Shown here: positions 8,827 to 16,510 of the stretch, one piece after another
Numbering within the stretch: the stretch's first letter is position 1
How the letters are laid out: the number at the start of each line of letters is the position of its first letter
NCBI GenBank assembly: GCA_024330965.1
Contig: JANDJL010000005.1
Coordinates: forward strand, 1-64,000
Source of the DNA: Nitrospira sp.
GTDB taxonomy: Bacteria > Nitrospirota > Nitrospiria > Nitrospirales > Nitrospiraceae
DNA: 64,000 nt
Reading direction: 5' to 3'
Program-made: the position numbers and the translations under genes
Notes under the pieces: model-generated
Told to the model about the DNA's origin: nothing
Seen by the model: only the letters and a program-made list of their open reading frames with translations
The model's database searches: none

Positions 8827-10431
8827 ATGTCGCAGGCCCCTCCCTCGGTGGCTTCTCCATCGCCTCAACAAGACGAGCACCATTCGGTCGTCAAAGCGGC
8901 CGGCGTGATCGGCGCAGGCACGTTTGCGAGCCGAATCCTAGGCTTCATCCGCGACATGGTCCTGGCTCGGTTGTTCGGCGCCACGCCGGCCGCGGACGCC
9001 TTTTTCGTGGCGTTTCGTGTGCCGAGTCTGTTGCGGGAACTGTTCGCCGAAGGATCCATGTCCTCGGCCTTCATCCCGGTTTTCACGGAATACCGGACAA
9101 CCCGTGGCAAGCAAGAGGTGTGGGACCTGGCCAGCGCCGTTTTCACGACGCTCCTGACCGTGGTGACGCTGGTGACGGTGATGGGAATGCTGGCGGCTCC
9201 GTGGCTCGTGCAACTGCTCGCGCCGGGCTTTGAGGACCATCCCGGAAAACTCGCGCTCACAACCATGCTTGCCCGGATCATGTTTCCCTATCTGCTCTTT
9301 ATCAGCCTGGCCGCGCTGGCCATGGGCATTCTCAATTCGGTGCGGGCCTTCGCCGCCCCAGCCTTCTCGCCGCTCTTTTTGAATCTCTCCATCATCGGTT
9401 GCTCCCTGGGGCTCTCTCCATTGTTGGAAGAGCCGATCATCGCGGCGGCGATCGGGGTGACGGTGGGAGGCGCAGCCCAGTTCGCGATGCAACTGCCCAG
9501 CTTGAGGCGGCGGGGTCTGTTGTTTGGGTTTCGGTTCAATCCAGGTCATCCCGGCCTGCGCCGCATCGGTCGATTGATGGTGCCGTCGCTGGTCGGCCTC
9601 TCGGTGACACAGATCAATCTGACGGTCAGCACGGTGCTGGGCTCGTTTTTTAGCGGAGGGCCGACGTATTTGTTTTATGGCATGCGATTGATTCAGTTCC
9701 CACTGGGGGTGTTCGGCGTGGCCTTGGGGATGGCCATCCTGCCGACCTTATCTGCCCAGGCGGCGAAAGGTGCGTTGGATGAACTGCGGACAACGCTGGG
9801 GTTCGGCCTGCGCATGATTCTGTTCATCATGGTTCCGGCGATGGTGGGTCTGATCCTATTGCGGGTGCCGATCGTTCATCTGTTCTTTGAGCACGGCACG
9901 TTTACGGCCCAAGATACGGCCGAGACCGCCTTGACGGTACTCTGCTACGCGGTCGGGTTGTGGGCCTTCGGCGGTGTGCGCATCATTGTCTCGGCGTTTT
10001 ATTCCTTGCAAGACACCACGACACCGGCCGTCTCTGCGGCAATTGCAGTAACGGCCAACATTCTGTTTTCTCTGACCTTGATGGTCCCGCTGGGGGCCGC
10101 TGGGCTCGCGCTGGCCACGGCTCTCGCCGCCATGGTCAATGGAGGCATTCTGGTGACGGTACTGAACAGACGGTTGGGCGGGGTCGAATGGAGCTCGGTC
10201 GGCCGCTCGTCGTTGCGGGTGTTGGCGGCCTGTGTGCCGATGGCCCTCGTGTGCTGGTGGACGGCTGGTGCCGGTGTTTGGGGACAGCCAGATGAGTGGC
10301 TGTCCAAGTCGGGGCTGCTGTGTACGGCCATTGTTCTCAGTGTCGGCGGCTATGTGGCTGTTCATGCGCTGCTTCGCTCTCAAGAACTGGACGTGGTGCG
10401 GGACATGATTCGGAGAAAGTTCGGCCGATGA
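8827..10431 (+). CDS. murJ: Lipid II flippase MurJ
   Basis: Polytopic inner-membrane protein (534 aa, about 14 hydrophobic segments) of the MVF/MviN family that flips lipid II for peptidoglycan synthesis. Family markers are GAGTFASRILGFIRDMVLARLFGATPAADAFFVAFRVPSLLRELFAEGSMSSAFIPVF at the N-terminus (the essential Arg residues of TM1-2 are present) and FYSLQDTTTPA in the second half. The -10-like TAGAAT at 8814-8819 is only 7 nt before the ATG and there is no Shine-Dalgarno, so a leaderless mRNA is possible. ogt overlaps its stop codon. Confidence 0.95.
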   Translation: MSQAPPSVASPSPQQDEHHSVVKAAGVIGAGTFASRILGFIRDMVLARLFGATPAADAFFVAFRVPSLLRELFAEGSMSSAFIPVFTEYRTTRGKQEVWDLASAVFTTLLTVVTLVTVMGMLAAPWLVQLLAPGFEDHPGKLALTTMLARIMFPYLLFISLAALAMGILNSVRAFAAPAFSPLFLNLSIIGCSLGLSPLLEEPIIAAAIGVTVGGAAQFAMQLPSLRRRGLLFGFRFNPGHPGLRRIGRLMVPSLVGLSVTQINLTVSTVLGSFFSGGPTYLFYGMRLIQFPLGVFGVALGMAILPTLSAQAAKGALDELRTTLGFGLRMILFIMVPAMVGLILLRVPIVHLFFEHGTFTAQDTAETALTVLCYAVGLWAFGGVRIIVSAFYSLQDTTTPAVSAAIAVTANILFSLTLMVPLGAAGLALATALAAMVNGGILVTVLNRRLGGVEWSSVGRSSLRVLAACVPMALVCWWTAGAGVWGQPDEWLSKSGLLCTAIVLSVGGYVAVHALLRSQELDVVRDMIRRKFGR

Positions 10432-10979
10432 GTGGACGGGATAGCGGTGGAAAACGGCGCGGTCTCGTGTTCGATTCGCCATGGGGATGGATGGGAGTGT
10501 CCGAGACGGTCAAGGGAATCGATCGGATCGTGTTGCCCAGCGGATCGAAGCGGATGGTGGAAGTGGCCCTCGGCGTGACAGGCGTGCAAGAGGAAGAATC
10601 GGCAAGGATCTCGACGGCCAGGCGTCAACTGCTCGACTATTTCGCCGGGAGGCGGGAGACGTTCGATGTCCCGATCGACTGTTCCTGCGGCACGATCTTT
10701 CAACGACGGGTGTGGCAGGTGCTCCGACGGATTCCCTATGGGACGGTGAGGTCTTATCAATGGGTCGCCGATCAAGTTGGAGGCCGGCACTATGCCCGTG
10801 CGGTCGGAAATGCGGCGGGGGCCAATCCATTGCCAATCGTCATCCCCTGTCATCGGGTCGTCGGAGCGGGCCTGTCTTTGGGAGGCTTCTCGTGTGGTCT
10901 GTCGATGAAACGAAAACTGTTGGCGCTGGAAGGATCGTTGCCTCTGTTGCGGATGCAATCATCTCGCAGCGGGTCATGA
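10428..10979 (+). CDS. ogt: Methylated-DNA--protein-cysteine S-methyltransferase
   Basis: Suicide repair enzyme that removes alkyl groups from O6-alkylguanine. The 183-residue protein has the Ogt/MGMT N-terminal ribonuclease-like domain and the C-terminal catalytic domain with FQRRVWQVLRRIPYGTVRSYQWVA, the Arg finger region ARAVGNAAGANPLPIVIPCHRV (acceptor Cys in PCHRV) and the terminal GGFSCGLSMKRKLLALEG. The ATG at 10428 overlaps the murJ TGA (ATGA), so it is probably co-translated with murJ. Upstream in-frame sequence is a shadow of murJ. Confidence 0.93.
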   Translation: MSGRDSGGKRRGLVFDSPWGWMGVSETVKGIDRIVLPSGSKRMVEVALGVTGVQEEESARISTARRQLLDYFAGRRETFDVPIDCSCGTIFQRRVWQVLRRIPYGTVRSYQWVADQVGGRHYARAVGNAAGANPLPIVIPCHRVVGAGLSLGGFSCGLSMKRKLLALEGSLPLLRMQSSRSGS

Positions 10980-11042
10980 TGACGGCCGGTTTTGTCCGAC
11001 CGGCGACGATGGAAAAAGATATAGTTAGTGGGGAATGTTTCG

Positions 11043-11495
11043 ATGAAAGCCGTGATCCAACGTGTCGCACACGCCTCGGTGACGGTCGGCGAGACCGTCG
11101 TGGGGAAAATCGAGCGAGGCCTTGTGGTGTTGTTAGGCGTGGCCAAGGGTGACTGCGAGGCGGATGGACGCTCCATGGCCGAGAAAATCAGGACATTGCG
11201 TATTTTCCCTGATGAAGCGGGCAAGATGAACCGTTCGTTGACGGATGTGGGCGGGGCCGTTCTGCTGGTGTCGCAATTCACCTTGGTGGGCCGAACCACG
11301 ACGGGACGTCGTCCCAGTTTCGATGAGGCCGCGCCGCCCGATGAAGCCAGGCGATTGTATGAGCTGGTTGCCGAAGAGTTGCGGAGGCAGGGAACGGTTG
11401 TCGAGACCGGTGTCTTTGCCGCGCACATGCAGGTAGCGTTGCTGAACGACGGACCGGTCACATTCATCGTGGACAGTTGCGAAGCCCGTCGGTGA
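11043..11495 (+). CDS. dtd: D-aminoacyl-tRNA deacylase
   Basis: Homodimeric proofreading enzyme that hydrolyses D-amino acids (and glycine) mischarged on tRNA. The 150-residue sequence shows [15 protein letters not shown] at the N-terminus, the SQFTL motif (in [20 protein letters not shown]) and the cross-subunit motif NDGPVTF near the C-terminus, all invariant in DTD. The ATG at 11043 gives the standard N-terminus; the reading frame from 11028 adds five unlikely residues. It lies 63 bp after ogt in the same direction. Confidence 0.95.
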   Translation: MKAVIQRVAHASVTVGETVVGKIERGLVVLLGVAKGDCEADGRSMAEKIRTLRIFPDEAGKMNRSLTDVGGAVLLVSQFTLVGRTTTGRRPSFDEAAPPDEARRLYELVAEELRRQGTVVETGVFAAHMQVALLNDGPVTFIVDSCEARR

Positions 11496-11554
11496 GACGC
11501 CGCCGATCTTGACGGGGAAGCTGGAAGAAGGCCGATGGGTTGCCGCTGATTTGA

Positions 11555-11560
11555 TATAAT
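11555..11560 (+). promoter_or_regulatory. Consensus -10 element TATAAT
   Basis: A perfect TATAAT in an AT-rich pocket (11550-11572), 51 nt before the ATG of the hypothetical gene at 11612. No good -35 hexamer is visible at 16-18 nt, so it would be a -10-driven promoter if active. Confidence 0.35.
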
Positions 11561-11611
11561 TTATTTACGAATGACGACATCAACTTTATTGCCAGCAAGG
11601 GAAAGACCGTG

Positions 11612-12178
11612 ATGAACGCTCCAGTTCCTCCACAGCATCCGCTCCGCCGGCTCTTCACCGCGCTGACGGAGAAGAGTTTTGCCGAACGTCTCGGATGGCC
11701 CGATCTGAACGTGACGTCGTATCTCTCGAACATGCTGGTCGATTTCACCTCTACCGATCGACTGTACAAAATTCGAAATCGACACGGTCAACCCGTCGAC
11801 ACGGTCGTTGACCTGCTGTTTGAGTCGGAGGTGATGTTGGAGGCGCAGTCATTGGATCGAGAGCGGGATGTGCATCGCCATATCGGAGATTTTACCCTCT
11901 TCATGGCCGGGCTGTTTCCCGAATACCTGCGTCGCCTCAAGTCGGCCGGACTGATCTATCACAAGGATTTCCTCGTGGATTACGTGAAAACCGGAAAACG
12001 ATCCTACGGCATTGTGGCCCGGCTCGGGCTCTCCACCGCCGAGGGCGATCCCCCGTTGTTCCAAAAACTGTCAGAAAACTTCGAGCTCTGCGTCACCGGT
12101 CTGGGGTTTGTTCGATCGGATCTTGATCGGATGCAGAATCCCGTCTATCAAAAAACCCGCGATTTGCTTCTGAACTGA
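11612..12178 (+). CDS. Conserved-type hypothetical cytoplasmic protein
   Basis: I do not recognise a family in this 188-residue protein. It has no signal peptide or membrane segment. Mixed alpha/beta sequence includes DLNVTSYLSNMLVDFTSTDRLYKIRN, VVDLLFESEVMLEAQSLDRERDVHRHIGDFTLFMAGLFPEYLRR and a C-terminal FELCVTGLGFVRSDLDRM. Two starts are adjacent (GTG 11609, ATG 11612); I prefer the ATG, with AAGGGAAAG upstream. The isoaspartyl peptidase gene follows after 11 nt, so they likely form an operon. Codon use matches neighbours, so it looks like a genuine gene. Confidence 0.7.
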   Translation: MNAPVPPQHPLRRLFTALTEKSFAERLGWPDLNVTSYLSNMLVDFTSTDRLYKIRNRHGQPVDTVVDLLFESEVMLEAQSLDRERDVHRHIGDFTLFMAGLFPEYLRRLKSAGLIYHKDFLVDYVKTGKRSYGIVARLGLSTAEGDPPLFQKLSENFELCVTGLGFVRSDLDRMQNPVYQKTRDLLLN

Positions 12179-12189
12179 AATAGAAGTCC

Positions 12190-13065
12190 ATGGCTCCGTT
12201 GATCCTGGCCCATGGCGGTGCCGGACGCCGACCGATGACCAGGGCGCAAAAACAGTATCTGTCCGCGGCTCTACAGGTTGGCTATCATCTCTTGGAACGC
12301 GGTGCACCGGCGATGACGGTCGTGGAGCAGACCATTCGAGTCCTTGAAAGGAGCGGAGTCTTTAACGCGGGCCTGGGCGCCCGTCTCCAACTCGACGGCG
12401 TGCGCCGGATGGATGCGTCGATAATGGAGGGAAAGGGGTTGCAAGCCGGTGCCGTCGCCTCCATCGAAGGCATCGTCCATCCGATCACCGCCGCTCGTCT
12501 GGTCATGGAAGAAACGGATCATGTCTTGCTCGTAGGACCGATGGCGACGGCATTTGCAGCACAGTTCAAGCTGGAGCGGCAGCGGATCTCCGCGCCGAAG
12601 CGGCGGCTGTCGTACGGCGCGCTGTTGAAACGGAAGAGACCTCTCGGCAACCGCCACGGCACAGTTGGCGCAGTCGCACTGGACCGTTTCGGCACGGTGG
12701 CGGCCGGCGCCTCCACCGGAGGGATCGCCCGCATGTTGCCGGGGCGGGTCGGCGATACGCCGCTGATCGGTTGCGGGGTCTACGCCGACAACCATGCCGG
12801 AGCCGTCTCGATGACGGGTGTCGGGGAAGGGATCATCCGAATGGCCGTGGCCAAAGAAATCTGCGATCGATTGACGGGTGGAGAGGCGCCGAAGGCGGCG
12901 GCGCGGCACGTACTGAACAAATTGGTGACCAGAATTCAGGGCTCGGCCGGGACGTTGGTGTTGGCGCCAGACGGCCGATTTGCCATTGCGCACGTGACGC
13001 CTCACATGACGGCCGGCTGGTGCAATGGGCGAGGAGAGCCGGTCGTCAGAGATCGTTTTCGGTAG
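12190..13065 (+). CDS. iaaA: Isoaspartyl peptidase / L-asparaginase (plant-type Ntn hydrolase)
   Basis: Member of the Ntn-hydrolase asparaginase-2 family, which autocleaves into two subunits and hydrolyses isoaspartyl dipeptides and asparagine. The autoprocessing site is HGTVGAVALD with nucleophile Thr158. Supporting motifs are LAHGGAG at the N-terminus, FNAGLGARLQLDGVRRMDASIM, GASTGGIARMLPGRVGDTPLIGCGVYAD (substrate-binding Arg and Asp region) and the terminal TAG/GW segment. At 291 aa it is slightly short for the family. Start ATG at 12190, 11 nt after the preceding gene. Confidence 0.88.
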   Translation: MAPLILAHGGAGRRPMTRAQKQYLSAALQVGYHLLERGAPAMTVVEQTIRVLERSGVFNAGLGARLQLDGVRRMDASIMEGKGLQAGAVASIEGIVHPITAARLVMEETDHVLLVGPMATAFAAQFKLERQRISAPKRRLSYGALLKRKRPLGNRHGTVGAVALDRFGTVAAGASTGGIARMLPGRVGDTPLIGCGVYADNHAGAVSMTGVGEGIIRMAVAKEICDRLTGGEAPKAAARHVLNKLVTRIQGSAGTLVLAPDGRFAIAHVTPHMTAGWCNGRGEPVVRDRFR

Positions 13066-13121
13066 GTGGCCTGTCGCCACGTATCCGTGGATGCTGACCT
13101 CTTGGGGCAGCACGGGGATGT

Positions 13122-13874
13122 TCACGGCCGGTTCGGCTTTCCGCGAGATGGAGCGGGCATGGAGACGTGCCGGATGTCTCTGAGGATGCGCTGATGCCGC
13201 TGCATCAGCGCGGCGGTCTTTCTGAGGGGATCATACCGGCGGGGTGAGGGGAGAATGGCCGCCAGCCAGGCCGCCTCGTCCTCTGTGAGATCGGCGGCGG
13301 ATTTGCCGAAATGGTGGCGGGCTGCCGCTTCCGCTCCATAGACTCCTCGTCCCCACTCGGCCACGTTCAAGTAGATCTCCAGGATTCGTTTCTTGGTCAA
13401 GCGCCGTTCGAGCAGGCGCGTGATCAAGGCCTCCCGCATCTTTCGCAACAGAGACCGCTCGGACGAGAGGTAGAGGTTTTTGGCGAGTTGTTGGGTGATG
13501 GTGCTCCCGCCTCGTTTCATTTCTCCGGCCTCGATATTATGGAGCGCGGCGTCTCGAATACCTTCCCAATCGAATCCGTCATGCACAAAGAAAGAGGCGT
13601 CTTCGGCGGCGATCACCGCGCGTTGAAGGTGCGGGGAGATGCGTGCAAGGGGGACCCAAACCCATTGCCTCGAAACCGGACGTTTGTGTGAAGGAATCTC
13701 CTCCAGGCGCTGTTCCATCAACGCGGTCGATGACGGATTGGCATGGGCGAGTTCGGATACGTCCGGCAACGTGATCAACCAAAAGAGCGCCAGGACTCCG
13801 CTTGGAACGCCGACGATCAACAGGCTCCAGGCGAGAAGGCGGGCGAACAACCGGCGGTGAGTTGACTTAGGCAT
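13122..13874 (-). CDS. mtgA: Monofunctional biosynthetic peptidoglycan transglycosylase
   Basis: Inner-membrane GT51 glycosyltransferase that polymerises lipid II glycan strands without a penicillin-binding domain (250 aa). One transmembrane helix (about 10-35) is followed by the GT51 motifs: RAVIAAEDASFFVHDGFDW (catalytic Glu), KRGGSTITQQLAKNLYLS, KKRILEIYLNVAEWGRGVYGAEAAARHHFGKSA and EAAWLAAILPSPRRYDP. Divergent from engB (83 bp between starts) and convergent with the isoaspartyl peptidase gene. Confidence 0.94.
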   Translation of the reverse strand: MPKSTHRRLFARLLAWSLLIVGVPSGVLALFWLITLPDVSELAHANPSSTALMEQRLEEIPSHKRPVSRQWVWVPLARISPHLQRAVIAAEDASFFVHDGFDWEGIRDAALHNIEAGEMKRGGSTITQQLAKNLYLSSERSLLRKMREALITRLLERRLTKKRILEIYLNVAEWGRGVYGAEAAARHHFGKSAADLTEDEAAWLAAILPSPRRYDPLRKTAALMQRHQRILRDIRHVSMPAPSRGKPNRP

Positions 13875-13957
13875 GCAGGCCGCGTATGGGTAGTCGCGAT
13901 GATCAAGACCAAACCGCGGATGCTCCGTCTTGACCCCGTTCGTTGCATTGGTGATGC

Positions 13958-14560
13958 ATGAAAATTCTCGCGGCTGAGTTTATCAAAAGTTGCGTCGATC
14001 CCGCACAGTTTCCGGCCGAGGATCGCCCTGAGATCGCCTTTGTGGGACGATCGAACGTGGGCAAGTCTTCCTTGATCAATTCGCTGCTGAATCGCCGGGA
14101 ACTGGCGAAGGTCAGCCGCACTCCCGGCAAAACGCAATCCGTGAATGTGTTCGGAGTCTCGACGTCCGATCCCGATCTCGCACGGTTTTATCTGGTGGAT
14201 CTGCCGGGGTACGGATTCGCCAAAGTCTCGCGGTCGGTTCGGGCCCAGTGGGGGCCGCTGATCGAAACCTATCTGACCGAGCGGGGCTCACTGAGAGGTG
14301 TCGTCTTGCTGGTAGAGAGCCGCGTCATCACCGAGCAGGATCGCCAGACCCTTCATTGGCTCCGCTCGATCGGACGGTCCCCGCTCGTCGTCGCAACCAA
14401 AGCCGATAAACTCAAGTCAGCCGAGCGGATGCGCGCGCTTCGCGAAATTCAGATGGAGTTGGGATTGATCGAAGGAGAGGCGGTCATCCCCTACTCGTCG
14501 ATGACGGGGGAGGGGAGAAATCGGGTATGGGGGGAACTGCGCGACATGGTCAGAATTTGA
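13958..14560 (+). CDS. engB: Ribosome biogenesis GTPase EngB (YihA/YsxC)
   Basis: Essential GTPase for late 50S subunit assembly. The 200-residue protein has G1 GRSNVGKSSLINSLL, G2 T in SRTPGKTQ, G3 DLPGYGFAKVS and G4 TKADKLKSAERMR, followed by the G5-like SSMTGEGR. Length and N-terminal extension AAEFIKSCVDPAQFPAEDRPEIAFVGRS are normal. Its last 11 nt overlap the convergent SurA-like gene, an arrangement that leaves no room for a terminator. Confidence 0.95.
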   Translation: MKILAAEFIKSCVDPAQFPAEDRPEIAFVGRSNVGKSSLINSLLNRRELAKVSRTPGKTQSVNVFGVSTSDPDLARFYLVDLPGYGFAKVSRSVRAQWGPLIETYLTERGSLRGVVLLVESRVITEQDRQTLHWLRSIGRSPLVVATKADKLKSAERMRALREIQMELGLIEGEAVIPYSSMTGEGRNRVWGELRDMVRI

Positions 14561-15506
14561 TTTCGATATAGGCTTTGTTTTTCAGGCCGGCCAGCCAGGA
14601 TTGGAATCGCTCTTCGGCCTTCTGTTCAAAGACCAATCCTTGAATTTCGTGCTTGACCTCCTCAAAAGGGCGATACTGCCGCGGCTTTTTCTCGTCAATG
14701 CGGAGAATATGAAATCCTTGAGGGGTTTCTACGATCTCTGAGATGGCGCCCGGGACAAGGGGCGCGATCGCCTGCTCGATGGCCGGCAGAAGCTCGCCCT
14801 GCCGCACGAGTCCCAGGCGCCCTCCCTCCAAGGCGTTGGGTCCTTCCGAATAGCGTAAGGCCACGTCTTCGAATCGCTCGCCGCGCTTCAATTCATCCAT
14901 GGCCTTGCGGATTTTCGCCAAGGCGTCTGGGACCTCGTCGGCCGAACGGAACCGGACAAGGATCTGACTCAGCAGGTACTCTTCGGGAACGGCGAATCGA
15001 TCCCGGTGTTCCTGATAGTATCGCTTCATTTCCGATTCGCCGACCGTGATGGCCCCCCGGACTTCACGATCCACCACTTTCATCAGGAGCAATTGATCTC
15101 GGAGAGACCGCCGGTGTCGGGGGTCGGCAAGATCCACCGCCGAGCCCTGGAGCTTGAGTTGCTCGGCGAACTGCGCGATTTCCTGCTCCGACGCGTCGAT
15201 GCCCTTGGCCTTGGCTTCCTGCAATTGCAACGTTTGCTCAATCAGTTTCGTGAGCGCCATGGATTCCGCCGTCTTGATCCGCTGTGCGAGATCATCGCCT
15301 TGGTGTTGTCGCTTGATCTGTTGCAGTTGCGGCTCACTTTCACGCTTCACGTCGGACAGCATGATCAGGTCGGAATTCACGACGGCGACGATGCGATCCT
15401 CAAGATACGCCGAGACGGCGGTCGGGGAGAGCCAGGAGAGACCGAGTGCCAGCCAGGTCATTGCGGCAAAGACCGTTCCGTCTTGTTTCCTGAAAATGGC
15501 GGACAT
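14550..15506 (-). CDS. surA: SurA-like periplasmic peptidyl-prolyl isomerase
   Basis: Periplasmic chaperone for outer-membrane proteins (318 aa). A signal peptide (about residues 8-30, AMTWLALGLSWLSPTAVSA) precedes the SurA N-terminal domain with EDRIVAVVNSDLIMLSDV. One parvulin domain (about 170-265) follows, with EYLLSQILVRF, YSEGPNALEGGRLGLVRQGELLPA and ISEIVETPQGFHILRI. E. coli SurA has two parvulin domains; this has one, as in many Nitrospirota and delta-proteobacterial homologues. The start ATG at 15506 has GAGG 9-12 nt upstream; the longer frame to 15590 is less likely. It is last in the rfaE2-mfd-ppiC-surA run. Confidence 0.82.
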   Translation of the reverse strand: MSAIFRKQDGTVFAAMTWLALGLSWLSPTAVSAYLEDRIVAVVNSDLIMLSDVKRESEPQLQQIKRQHQGDDLAQRIKTAESMALTKLIEQTLQLQEAKAKGIDASEQEIAQFAEQLKLQGSAVDLADPRHRRSLRDQLLLMKVVDREVRGAITVGESEMKRYYQEHRDRFAVPEEYLLSQILVRFRSADEVPDALAKIRKAMDELKRGERFEDVALRYSEGPNALEGGRLGLVRQGELLPAIEQAIAPLVPGAISEIVETPQGFHILRIDEKKPRQYRPFEEVKHEIQGLVFEQKAEERFQSWLAGLKNKAYIEIKF

Positions 15507-15596
15507 GATTCCGATCCTCTGCGTGATGGGGAGCAAGAGCGGGCCGTTTTTATTGTACATGAAACGAGCCACGTGGCGGAAAGCCGGCATGGAAAG

Positions 15597-16508
15597 TTAC
15601 GGCGTCGGGCCCGTTTCTTCCATGACGGGACGAGCGGCGTCTCCAAGACGAACGGTCGCCTTGGCCCGAATATCGGCGATCACGTCCTCAAACCGCTTGC
15701 GGCGCTTGTCGGCCAGCAGCTCTTGACGGAGCCGTTCTTGAGTGGCCATGTCGGCTTCAATAACTTCCCGTTCAAGCGGTGTGGTCATGACCAAGTAGTA
15801 CCCTTCCTCCGTCTTGATCGGCGCGCTGATCATGCCCGGCTTGAGGGTGTGAATGACGGCGTCGACTTCGGGCGGGACCAAGCCCTTTCGATAGGGTCCG
15901 AGGTCGCCGCCCTTGGCTTTTGTTTTCTCGTCGATGGAATACCGTTGGGCGAACTTCGCGAAACTGCCTCCCCGGTTGATCTGGTTCTCAAGATCTTTGG
16001 CGGCGTACACGTTCGGCAGGAGCATCACCGACACTTGGACTTTCAAGGGATCGAGCAACTCGTGCGCGTGCTGTTGATAATAGGCGTCCAGTTCGGCTTT
16101 CGAAAGTTCGACGTCCGACAGCAACCTATTCTTAAGCAGTTCGTCGATGAGCAATTGCTCTTTATACCGCCGGACCTTGTCCCGGACCGTGTCGGTTTGG
16201 TCGAGACCCCGCTGACGCGCCTCCTGCAGCAGCAGTTCCCGTGTCACCAGCTCGTCGAGGAAGCGTCGTTTTCCTCCTTCCTTCTCGTAGCGGGCGCGGG
16301 TCGCGTCTGAGAGCTCTTTCCACCGCAGATCAAATTCCTTTTGCGTGATGGGGTGTCCGTTCACCAACGCCACAACCGGTTCCTCCTCCCGCGGCTCAAT
16401 GCTGCACCCATGGATGAAGGGATCGACGAGGACCAGCATTGCCAGGAGCAGCAAGCGTGGCGTGCTGCGAACGGGGAGGTGATCGTTGGAGAGGAAGCGG
16501 TGTGGCAT
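15597..16508 (-). CDS. PpiC-type peptidyl-prolyl isomerase lipoprotein
   Basis: A second parvulin-type foldase (303 aa), predicted to be lipidated through lipobox IHGC (Cys35). The SurA_N-like region contains PVVALVNGHPITQKEFDLRW. The parvulin core has VQVSVMLLPN, FAKFAQRYSIDEKTKAKGGDLGPYRKGLVPPEVDAVI and ISAPIKTEEGYYLVM. It resembles PrsA-like foldases more than SurA. The ATG at 16508 sits 2 nt past the mfd stop; the upstream in-frame ATG at 16538 would lie inside mfd. Probably co-transcribed with mfd and the SurA-like gene. Confidence 0.85.
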   Translation of the reverse strand: MPHRFLSNDHLPVRSTPRLLLLAMLVLVDPFIHGCSIEPREEEPVVALVNGHPITQKEFDLRWKELSDATRARYEKEGGKRRFLDELVTRELLLQEARQRGLDQTDTVRDKVRRYKEQLLIDELLKNRLLSDVELSKAELDAYYQQHAHELLDPLKVQVSVMLLPNVYAAKDLENQINRGGSFAKFAQRYSIDEKTKAKGGDLGPYRKGLVPPEVDAVIHTLKPGMISAPIKTEEGYYLVMTTPLEREVIEADMATQERLRQELLADKRRKRFEDVIADIRAKATVRLGDAARPVMEETGPTP

Positions 16509-16510
16509 CG